The notes under the pieces were generated by a model that had not been told where the DNA came from, ran no database searches, and was given only the letters and a program-made list of their open reading frames with translations. A stretch of DNA of 64,000 nucleotides, from the NCBI GenBank assembly GCA_009746045.1, contig RPFO01000213.1:4542661-4606660 (forward strand), read 5' to 3'. The stretch's first letter is position 1; each line of letters starts with the position of its first letter. Below, in pieces: positions 57,501 through 64,000 of the stretch. The position numbers were made by a program, and so were the translations under genes. This DNA is from Mesostigma viride. Lineage: Eukaryota > Streptophyta > Mesostigmatophyceae > Mesostigmatales > Mesostigmataceae.

Positions 57501-58531
57501 CAATAGAACTAGGCTTTTAGCCCCCCAGTAACCAGCGCCCTGCTAGGCCTACAATGCACCCTACTGGCCTCCCTGAAAACGCATCGCAGTCGCCCCCTCT
57601 TGTAGCGAACATCACACTCCCTTCTCTACCCCACCCCAGCCCTTCACGGTCTAACACCCTGGCCCCCATTCATAGTTCCCCCATGATCATACAAATACCA
57701 TCGCTGCCATAGGTATTCCCCAATTCATGGCTACCCACACTAGTAATCCCACAAACACGCTAATTGATTCGACAATCGGCCCAGGCAACTAGATTCGAAT
57801 TTCTGGTTCCAATAGCAGTGCCACTTTGCAAAGAGCATGCCACCTCGCTCCACCCTGACGGCCCACGCCAATTGGCATAGCCGAGTGTAAGGGCGAGAAG
57901 GAAGCAAGGTCGAGAGACTTGACCATCCAGGTATACGGGTCGCGGGGCAGAACGCATCGAAAGAGTAAGGGATAGCGTCGTACCCTCGCCCATTCCCCTT
58001 GCGCTGCATCTTCTCCAGTAAACTGGTCAGGTCGCCTCCTCGGCAGTACTCCATGACGATGCACAGACTGCCTCGGTCATCCTCGAAGCTTTCCTGGACA
58101 ATGCCAGACGACATGGGAGCGAGATCAAAAGACCAACACGTCGATCAGATAGCGAGCCACGTGGGAACATTACGAGCCGTGGATAGTGCATCGAGAACCA
58201 TTCGGGTAGAAGCTAGTGCGTGGACTTGCAAATATTGTATTCGCACCTTGCATACGACCGCGCAAGGATGGAATAGGTGTTTCATGGTTGTGACCTCCCG
58301 GATACAATTCTGCCTTTCCTGTTCATTCTTAGGCAGCTTCACCACTTTCATAACATATTTCTCCCCGGTCGGCGCGGCATCTGAAGCATGGCTACCATCT
58401 TCGCTGCTACCTTCCTTCGCAGCTTTTGTATCGTCGGGTGTCCTACCTTGTACTATGTACACCCTGCCTTGTGAGCCTTCCCCTAGGGCCCTTACCCGCG
58501 CGTAATTCTGCCACCTTTTGGGCGATTCCAT
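46455..58531 (-). CDS. NEK-family serine/threonine protein kinase, eight exons, complete (1,006 residues)
   Basis: Exons: 58531-58247, 58093-57984, 56068-55975, 54996-54934, 54071-53960, 52439-52316, 51374-51276 and 48588-46455. The sum is 3,021 bases, exactly 1,007 codons including stop, with GT-AG introns throughout. The N-terminal kinase domain (about 10-295) has the glycine loop GEGSQGRVY, catalytic K62 (YVMKVV), HRD D161 (ILHRDIK), N166, DFG D185, T-loop [13 protein letters not shown] and [13 protein letters not shown]. All catalytic residues are present, so it should be active. The DFGIARTI and [10 protein letters not shown] blocks and [20 protein letters not shown] are typical of NIMA-related kinases, which act in mitosis, cilia and the cytoskeleton. 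Unusual points are a roughly 27-residue insertion between strands 2 and 3 (29-56) and a 710-residue low-complexity tail. Confidence 0.92.
48725..49235. other. NEK intron 7, part without recognised features
   Basis: Mostly unique sequence. A short tandem duplication near 49130-49225 carries ATCAAGGGTATCACAGGGAT and CATCATCATATTATA twice. Confidence 0.5.
49236..49490 (+). repeat. Dispersed repeat arm, inverted partner of 45960-46262
   Basis: It begins ATCAAGGAGACAACCAGCGC and ends near GTTTCGAGCCTAACTGG. It lies within NEK intron 7, while the partner lies beyond the gene's stop codon. Confidence 0.88.
49518..50605. repeat. 68-bp minisatellite, about 16 copies
   Basis: The units contain AACAATGATAAGGACAACAA, CGAAACGCTACATCCTACCA and ACGATCTGATAGACTACGGT. 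Variants are GGAC/GGAT, CGAT/CGGT and TAGACTAC/TACGATAC. There are no spacers between units, so it is not a CRISPR array. Confidence 0.95.
50744..50995. repeat. 62-bp minisatellite, four copies
   Basis: The units carry CGCCTAGTTGACGGTGCTAT then AGGATCCACTTTGTACCATC, CCATACCTAT. Confidence 0.95.
51045..51275. repeat. 49-bp minisatellite adjoining the NEK exon 7 donor
   Basis: On + the units read ACACAATCCTCCACCACCC, AAAGTGATAATAAATAACAC, TACACGATCC. On the minus strand each contains GGGTGGTGGAGG(A/T)TTGTG, a copy of the intron start after exon 7. Confidence 0.93.
51276..51374 (-). CDS. NEK exon 7: end of the kinase domain
   Basis: 99 bases from acceptor ATCACAG to donor GTGGGT. It encodes [20 protein letters not shown] then [14 protein letters not shown], with the conserved R near the C-lobe end. 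A 49-bp minisatellite begins at its donor. Confidence 0.9.
51430..52190. other. NEK intron 6, no recognised feature
   Basis: I see only short unrelated open frames here and no repeat family. Confidence 0.5.
52316..52439 (-). CDS. NEK exon 6: C-lobe ([13 protein letters not shown])
   Basis: 124 bases from acceptor TGGCCAG to donor GTGGGT. It encodes [19 protein letters not shown], then [20 protein letters not shown] and PD. Confidence 0.92.
52735..52960. repeat. Roughly 33-bp minisatellite, about six copies, in NEK intron 5
   Basis: The units are GAACAGGTACTATATAGGCA then TTAGAGAGACCTT, with TATATAG/AGATAGA variation; the last copies are shortened. Confidence 0.9.
53878..53975. repeat. Roughly 34-bp tandem repeat of the NEK exon 5 / intron 5 junction
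   Basis: On the minus strand AGCTTCAAGTCAG/GTGCGG, then TAGTCTTGATTAT, is followed by AGCTTCACGTCAGGTGCGG and AGCTACAAGTCAGGTTCGG. The first unit is the real junction. Confidence 0.9.
53960..54071 (-). CDS. NEK exon 5: DFG motif and activation segment
   Basis: 112 bases, acceptor GCGCAG. The donor GTGCGG is chosen because it gives FKSDVW across the join. It encodes [20 protein letters not shown] then [17 protein letters not shown]. The junction is followed by two further copies of itself. Confidence 0.92.
54285..54325 (-). pseudogene. Decayed copy of the start of NEK exon 5 (DFGIARTI)
   Basis: The minus strand again encodes DFGIARTI, then PKQTTP, about 240 bases upstream of the true exon in the same intron. 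The acceptor AG is replaced by AC, so it should not splice. Confidence 0.8.
54465..54620. repeat. Poly-G tracts in NEK intron 4
   Basis: Runs of more than 30 G at 54468-54499 and shorter runs at 54593-54620, i.e. poly-C on the transcribed strand. Confidence 0.9.
54934..54996 (-). CDS. NEK exon 4: catalytic loop asparagine
   Basis: 63 bases, phase 0/0, acceptor CTCCAG and donor GTGAGC. It encodes [20 protein letters not shown] plus G. The six-residue ASGTRP stretch is longer than in typical NEKs. Confidence 0.9.
55975..56068 (-). CDS. NEK exon 3: helix E and HRD loop
   Basis: 94 bases from acceptor TTGCCAG to donor GTGTGG. It encodes [20 protein letters not shown] then [11 protein letters not shown] second copy of CATCAAGGTG lies 28 bases into the intron. 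Confidence 0.92.
56368..56652. repeat. (GGAT)-(GGAC)-(GGAT) nested tetranucleotide array in NEK intron 2
   Basis: About eight GGAT units are followed by about 45 GGAC units with rare GGAT or GGCC changes. About 20 GGAT units then follow. Its Asp/Gly/Arg and Pro/Ser/Val frames are artefacts. Confidence 0.97.
56655..57980. other. NEK intron 2, remaining part
   Basis: No exon or repeat recognised. Short frames on both strands lack any family pattern. Confidence 0.5.
57984..58093 (-). CDS. NEK exon 2: hinge region ([11 protein letters not shown])
   Basis: 110 bases from acceptor TGTCCAG to donor GTACGA. It encodes [20 protein letters not shown] then [16 protein letters not shown]. The hinge and gatekeeper methionine are canonical for NEKs. 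Confidence 0.92.
58247..58531 (-). CDS. NEK exon 1: glycine-rich loop and catalytic lysine
   Basis: It begins ATG ([20 protein letters not shown]) and ends in phase 0 at donor GTGCGA after HPCAVVCK. It contains a charged, low-complexity insertion rich in Ser, Asp and Ala before [10 protein letters not shown]. Confidence 0.9.
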
Positions 58532-58890
58532 TTCCAGTCTAGGCTATCTGCTACGATCGTGTAAGCACATGCCATGGGGTAGGGCGTTTGCTCGCGCCCA
58601 CGATCTACGCCATCGCCGCTCAATTAATCGGGAGAGAACCCCATTATCGCGAGAACCCCCAGTGCAGTAATCGGGTGGGGCGCCCGACTTCCTCATGCTC
58701 GGATAAACTATGGCTTCCTTTTATTTGGGAGATACGCCCCAGCTCGCGCGCACAGCTCATATTCATTCCGACTTTCGAGGCGTGTCTTTGCAATTTCGCG
58801 CCTACCTGCTTATCCACGGCAAGTGCACTTGCACCCGTAGCTGTTCACCCTGATCTGGGATCTTAGAATCGCAGAACCGTCCCTTCTAAT
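58532..58890. other. Presumed 5' flank of the NEK gene
   Basis: No coding sequence. I see no clear TATA box or other core promoter element; the promoter assignment rests only on position. Confidence 0.35.
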
Positions 58891-58894
58891 AAAC

Positions 58895-59447
58895 CATTTT
58901 GACCAGAATCACCAGTTGGCCACCTATACGAGACCTATAACCTACCTGTTCATTAACAGGCTTGCTTCATCAGTCGCTTGCCCGAGCGGATGCACCGGGT
59001 TGATGTCAGAGCTGCTGATTTCTCTGATCCCCGAGTCAATAAAGGCACCCTCTGACGGTTGCCGCGAGGCGCGCATTTTTTTTCGGGGAAATGGGTATAT
59101 TTTTATTAGCCAATTATGGACCAAAGAGGTGAGAGGGGAATGAGTATCAGCGAATCCTAATTAAATTAAACATTTTGACCAGAATCACCAGTTGGCCACC
59201 TATACGAGACCTATAACCTATCTGTTCATTAACAGGCTTGCTTCATCAGTCGCTTGCCCGAGCGGATGCACCGGGTTGATGTCAGAGCTGCTGATTTCTC
59301 TGATCCCCGAGTCAATAAAGGCACCCTCTGACGGTTGCCGCGAGGCGCGCATTTTTTTTCGGGGAAATGGGTATATTTTTATTAGCCAATTATGGACCAA
59401 AGAGGTGAGAGGGGAAATGAGTATCAGCGAATCCTAATTAAATTAAA
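58895..59447. repeat. 276-bp direct tandem duplication
   Basis: The phrase GACCAGAATCACCAGTTGG begins at 58901 and again at 59177. The two copies differ at only about two positions (CCTACCTG/CCTATCTG and one extra A). Confidence 0.95.
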
Positions 59448-59728
59448 CGAGGCGCGTATTTCTGCATTGCAACACATTGCAAGTTGCAACGTATGAAGTA
59501 CAAAGTACAAACTCGTGGTTCAGTTATGTCTGTCAGTACACAATGTCATGCTGCCCATGTGCGGCGTGGGTAACAACAACAACAACAACACCATAACGTC
59601 ACTGCAATGCCACTTGTCCTGGTACACGGGGCGACGCCTCCGGCCGCGCCTCTCAAGCGCGGGTCATCTTTTTCAGACTCACGTGTCTGGAATCTGGATA
59701 CGATCCAGTCGGCAGTCAGTCAGACAGT

Positions 59729-59790
59729 CAGTTCGGATCCCACGCCGGTATAATGACTCTGTCGGACAACCGGCGTGGGAAACTGAACTG
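59729..59790. other. Imperfect hairpin with a 12-bp perfect stem
   Basis: TCCCACGCCGGT at 59738-59749 pairs with ACCGGCGTGGGA at 59769-59780 across a 19-base loop. After a small internal bulge, CAGTTC (59729) pairs with GAACTG (59785). Role unknown. Confidence 0.7.
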
Positions 59791-59939
59791 AACACAGCAA
59801 ACGCGTGGAGATGCGATCCAGAACACATGGGTTCCATTTTTAACACCATTTTAACACCAAAACCCTTAACACCAAAAAGACACCACGCCCAGTTCCTACC
59901 GCATGCCTACCGTATCTTACTTTCCATGTAGTTATCTAT

Positions 59940-60200
59940 ACCTACATTAAAAATCCACTATAGATTATGTTTGGAATAAACGTACACCTATTTATCTGGA
60001 AAAATCCACTACATCTCTGTATAGATTCTCTGTTGCCCTTGGGCGGCGTGGGACACAACAACAATAACAACAACAACAACATTAAAAATCCATAAAGTCC
60101 TACCGTATCTTAGAGCTGCCGTACGCACCTGTAAGGTAAAAGCTACATTAGTGCGAATAAACGTACACCTATTTATCTGGAAAAAAGCTACATTAGTGCA
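59940..60200. repeat. Diverged direct repeats with (AAC)n runs
   Basis: AAACGTACACCTATTTATCTGG occurs near 59978 and 60160 (the longest shared word is about 20 bases). CATTAAAAATCCA words recur, and AACAACAAC runs lie at 59573 and 60057. Confidence 0.65.
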
Positions 60201-60369
60201 ACAGTGCAGACTGCAGATAGCCACGGCACTAGGCAGCCATGGCGGGAGGGACATTCCGGAAATTACCGGGGGCGGCATGGACATTGATAATTATTGTCTA
60301 AGCGTATATTAACGTTTCTATACTTTGTTGCTAAGAGTAAAATGGGCCCGGCATATAGGACACGCTAGA

Positions 60370-60420
60370 ACTTCCATGGTCCGGATCTTCCAGATTTCGG
60401 GGCCTGCACTAGCTGTCGCA
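60370..60420 (-). repeat. Diverged short copy of the 46.2/49.2-kb dispersed repeat
   Basis: CCATGGTCCGGAT, then CCAGATTTCGGGGCCTGC matches the arm at 46213-46250 with several changes. Confidence 0.5.
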
Positions 60421-60548
60421 TCGGTTCTCTGGCAAACGAGGAACATTTTTTGGCATCAGCAACATCCATCATGTAAGGGGATGAAAAGACGGATGCTAGC
60501 TGACCATCGGCTGAAGAATGTAACCAATACGTTAATCCCGTTAAACCA

Positions 60549-60938
60549 GTGCGTAATAAAACCGTCAGGACAGCTGTGCAGCGTTTGTCGGTCGCGTGGC
60601 ATGCCTCCGTCACGTGGCAGATCTTCAAATGGGACATATCTAGCTACAGGGATTGGGCGGAGCGAGTCCGTAGTAATATAGTTCGTAAGGACGTTAAGTA
60701 TGCCTCAATTGTTGCGTCCTTTTTTATTGTTCTCACATTTCATCAATTGGAAACTCGTGGTGACTTAGACTCAATTGGTCCGTACCCAGTCGGCATGATC
60801 ATGCCCATGATCTACTTCCCACAACCAAGTGCATGGGTGGCAGCGAAGGAAGGCGTCAATGTGTGCAGCCCACGCAACGCCAACGCCCACCTCAATGCGG
60901 TCTTTCAGGGTTCAGCAATTCATACCTGTGAAGTCTAA
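60549..60938 (+). CDS. Hypothetical ORF, 129 residues
   Basis: An uninterrupted frame with one hydrophobic stretch (YASIVASFFIVLTF) and ordinary composition. No family pattern, no splice or regulatory support. It could be chance or a mobile-element remnant, since LINE fragments follow. Confidence 0.25.
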   Translation: MRNKTVRTAVQRLSVAWHASVTWQIFKWDISSYRDWAERVRSNIVRKDVKYASIVASFFIVLTFHQLETRGDLDSIGPYPVGMIMPMIYFPQPSAWVAAKEGVNVCSPRNANAHLNAVFQGSAIHTCEV

Positions 60939-61199
60939 TTAATAGGCGGTTGCCTAGCTTTATTATCTCAGATGCCCGAGAGTTTGACAACGCTGCAATA
61001 CGCGGAACCTGAATGAATGGCGGGGTCACCCTTTTGGAAGAAATAAAAAGCCGTGCACGCACGCTAGCAAGCTATAGTAGCACTACCTTGCCACATCTAT
61101 AGGAACATCTGACGAATGATCTAGTGAGTTCTGATGAGAATTTCATGTATCGCGTCATAGTGCGTTATCTGGCACGGTACAGAAGACCTTCCTGTTGTC

Positions 61200-61455
61200 A
61201 CGCCTCTGTAGCTTTGGATGAGCACTTTCAAGGAGCAGCTATAGTCGAGGACATGAGGGGCCTAGGCCTCTCCGTGATTTGGAAAAAGATGATGGACAAG
61301 GCCAAGTGGGCGCAGGTTATAGAGGACAATGACCCCCCCTCCGTCAGTAGGGAAGCTGCGTGTTTGCATGCAAGCGCGGGAAGCATATGGCTAGGCAAGC
61401 CCCCTAGGGTCTGGCACACTCTAGATAAATAGACGAGTAGGATTGTTTGCAACTA
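61200..61455 (+). mobile_element. LINE 3'-end fragment preceding a tetranucleotide array
   Basis: The end (GGTTATAGAGGAC to GAGTAGGATTGTTT) matches minus 24430-24270. The frame KAKWAQVIEDNDPPSVSRE ends at a stop at 61432. The large CCAA/CCAC array starts about 30 bases further on. Confidence 0.65.
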
Positions 61456-61485
61456 TATAGCTAGCCGGAATAGACGGTAGGATTG

Positions 61486-62220
61486 CATCCATCCATCCAT
61501 CCATCCACCCAACCAACCAACCAACCAACCAACCAACCAACCAACCAACCAACCAACCAACCAACCAACCAACCAACCAACCAACCAACCAACCAACCAA
61601 CCAACCAACCAACCAACCAACCAACCAACCAACCAACCAACCAACCAACCAACCAACCAACCAACCAACCAACCAACCAACCAACCAACCAACCAACCAA
61701 CCAACCAACCAACCAACCAACCAACCAACCAACCAACCAACCAACCAACCAACCAACCAACCAACCAACCAACCCACCCACCCACCCACCCACCCACCCA
61801 CCCACCCACCCACCCACCCACCCACCCACCCACCCACCCACCCACCCACCCACCCACCCACCCACCCACCAACCACCCACCCACCCACCCACCCACCACC
61901 CACCCACCCACCCACCACCCACCCACCCACCCACCCACCCACCCACCCACCCACCCACCCACCCACCCACCCACCCACCCACCCACCCACCCACCCACCC
62001 ACCCACCCACCCACCCACCCACCCACCCACCCACCACCCACCCACCCACCCACCCACCCACCACCCACCCACCCACCACCCACCCACCCACCCACCCACC
62101 CACCCCATCCATCCATCCATCCATCCATCCATCCATCCATCCATCCATCCATCCATCCATCCATCCATCCATCCATCCATCCATCCATCCATCCATCCAT
62201 CCATCCATCCATCCATCCAA
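61486..62220. repeat. (CATC)-(CAAC)-(CCAC)-(CATC) compound tetranucleotide array
   Basis: A few CATC units are followed by (CCAA)n to about 61772. (CCCA)n with CAC slips runs to about 62104, then (CCAT)n to 62218. The outermost units on both sides are the same motif. Confidence 0.97.
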
Positions 62221-62300
62221 TGTCCATCCCTCGGGGTTAATTAATGCTCCGCGTGACTCCCCAACGGCTGGAACACGAGAACTTTTAATTAAGTAATTGT
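62215..62300 (-). repeat. End of a (TGGA)n-tailed dispersed repeat
   Basis: The reverse complement, GTTGGGGAGTCACGCGGAGC then ATTAATTAACCCCGAGGG, matches + 16330-16370. Confidence 0.6.
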
Positions 62301-62392
62301 TACTATAACATCTATTCGGGCCGTGGTGCCCGCAACCCTGCAACTAGGAACTAGATCAAAGCTAGACATCGAATCATCGATCCATCCACCCC

Positions 62393-64000
62393 ATGATGGT
62401 CAAGGACCGGCGCAGCTGCCAGCAGAAGCACGATGGCAAAGGGGCCTGGTTCTGGTACAAGCGCCTCGGGCACCCGGACGGCCTCGGCCGGCCCCGCCGC
62501 CAGGACGTCCCCGGCGCCCCAGCCAAGCGGCTTCGTACTTGGGCCGCGGCCACGGCCGAGGTCGTGGGGACAGCTGCGCCGCCCCCGCCCCTGCTCCCAG
62601 CCGCCGCCGCCCGCCCGGCCGCCCTGGCCGGCCCCGCTGGGTCCCCGGCCCCGCCTAGGTCAGCGGTGGACTACCTAGTCCCCCCGCTGGTCGGCCCACT
62701 TGGCGACCCGTCCGACATCATTGCCTCCTTTCACCTCTCGCGAGCGAGGTCACGGAGGCGGTCCAGCGCCTGCGTTATGACGCAGCCACCGGCTCCGACG
62801 AGATTCCTGCCGCAGTTGTGAAACTTGCAGCCGAATTCGAGGACACCGGTGTTATGCTGCTCTTCCGGGACATCTGCAACCGCCTTCTGCTGTCGTCGCA
62901 ACCACCTCCAGCGGCCTGGCAACACAGTTTTCGCACGATCCTGTACAAGAACAAGGGGTCGCCTGCCGACCCCAGCAACTACAGAGGGGTGTGCATTCAA
63001 AGTGCCCCCCTCAATCTTCTTATGCGGCTCATCCTGAACCGCCCGTGCGCACGGCTCTGGACCGGGTCACCTCAGCGAGACTCAGCACGGCTTCCGTTCA
63101 GGTCGCAACACAGTACAGGCGCTCTTGGCTACTCGCCGACTGGTGGAGGAAAGTTCTGCAACGCCTTCAGCCTGGTGAGTCCCCTTTGCACCTAGTGCTG
63201 GTGGACTTCATCAACTGAAGCCTTCGATTCGGCTTTCTGGCCTGCGCTTTGGGACATCCTCGAGCTGTTCCGGATCCCCCGCCCCCTGATTGCTGTCATC
63301 CGCAACCTGTACGAAGGGTCCACCACTTCGGTGCGCACTTCTTACGGGACCACGCCACCATGCCCTTTACAGAAGGGTGTGTGGCAGGGCTGCGTGCTGT
63401 CGCCCTACCTGTTCATTATTGTGGTCGAATACGTAATGATTCAGGCGCGCAAGCGCGATTTGCCCGCATCTCGGGTAGGGAACCAGGGGTGCAGGTTGCT
63501 AACAAATTCTGGCATGGCGGAGCGGACACGGAGATTCGGCTGGCAGACATCATCTACGCAGACGACACCACCCTCTTCGAGGACACTGGGTACGTGCAGA
63601 CATGGCTTGACTGCCTGGCTACCGAGGCCCGTGCAGTGGGGCTTGAGGGCAGCAAGAAGACAGAGGCCCTGGCGGTTGGGCTCACCCACTCACCGCCACC
63701 CCTCTATCTCCTCGACGGCTCCCGAGTCCTGTATCGTGACCGCGTCAAGCTGCTGGGCAGCCTGCTCCCCAGCTGCGAGGCTGATGTGGACCACCGCATC
63801 TCTCTCGCCTGGCACGCTTTACGCCAGTACCGGGCCCTGTGGCGCAAGCCCTTGGGCAAGATCGAGAAACAGGACCTGTTCAAGGTCTTCGTCCTTCCTG
63901 TTCTCACGTATGGGGCCGAGACGTGGACCCTCACCGCCGACCTGGCCCGCAAGCTGGACGGCGCGGTCACCAACATGCTGCGTTCCATTTTCAGAGTAGG
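62393..64000 (+). mobile_element. Degenerate LINE (reverse transcriptase), running off the right edge
   Basis: The + frames carry VDYLVPPLVGPLGDPSD, then in another frame YDAATGSDEIPAAVVKLA, ILYKNKGSPADPSNYRGVCI and GVWQGCVLSPYLFIIVVEYV. They continue with the intact catalytic block IIYADDTTLFEDTG, ARAVGLEGSKKTEALAVG and VFVLPVLTYGAETWTL. The frame shifts at least three times and a stop interrupts FIN near 63217, so it is inactive. It is related to, but distinct from, the 16.5-kb LINE (shared DYLVPPL, YKxKGS, NYRGVC). Confidence 0.88.

Noticed and set aside
61421-62343. Gly/Trp/Val/Met-Asp and Asn-Gln-Pro-Thr frames over the 61.5-62.2 kb array
   Set aside because: Same cause: tetranucleotide repeats with no stop codon in any frame.

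Overview
This window is nuclear DNA of a repeat-rich single-celled or algal eukaryote. It holds two multi-exon genes with GT-AG introns that I could phase exon by exon. The rest is mostly tandem repeats and nested transposable elements. The first gene joins RCC1 repeats to a FYVE zinc finger, an architecture best known from the plant PRAF family, so a green-lineage alga is a reasonable guess; I cannot name a species. No bacterial features (operons, Shine-Dalgarno sites, CRISPR) are present.

Layout. (1) 1-13.1 kb, + strand: 13 exons of an RCC1/FYVE protein, open at the left edge of the window; most of its introns carry minisatellites. (2) 13.1-16.5 kb: two more minisatellites, then about 2 kb with nothing recognisable. 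(3) 16.5-24.8 kb: a minus-strand APE-type LINE, apparently split by a 3.9-kb block made largely of tetranucleotide arrays and a 173-bp satellite, plus small LINE-end fragments. (4) 25-28.6 kb: a (GAGT)n array, an unassigned stretch, two inverted copies of a tRNA-like SINE, and a LINE 3' end. (5) 28.6-45.1 kb: a LINE ORF1 cut by a complete 14.7-kb Ty3/gypsy chromodomain LTR retrotransposon (minus strand, 5-bp target duplication GGCAC, LTRs of 567 and 571 bp). That element carries a triple tandem of a 1.43-kb non-coding unit with short terminal inverted repeats. (6) 45.3-46.3 kb: a reverse-transcriptase fragment and one arm of a dispersed repeat. (7) 46.5-58.5 kb, minus strand: a complete eight-exon NEK-family protein kinase gene (1,006 codons plus stop, all phases agreeing), with minisatellites and one decayed exon copy in its introns. 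(8) 58.9-64 kb: a 276-bp tandem duplication upstream of the kinase, LINE fragments, a large tetranucleotide array and a degenerate plus-strand LINE running off the right edge.

The two host genes would act in unrelated processes: phosphoinositide-linked RCC1/FYVE signalling or trafficking, and cell-cycle or ciliary kinase signalling. No operon-like cooperation is implied. The most unusual signal is that several introns in both genes contain extra copies of their own exon-end/5' splice-site junction, sometimes as long minisatellites beginning at the donor. Others are the (CACT)(CACC)(CACG)(CACC)(CACT) nested array, an RNase H1 N-terminal-type domain encoded ahead of gag in the LTR element, and an uncharacterised ORF set between its pol and 3' LTR.
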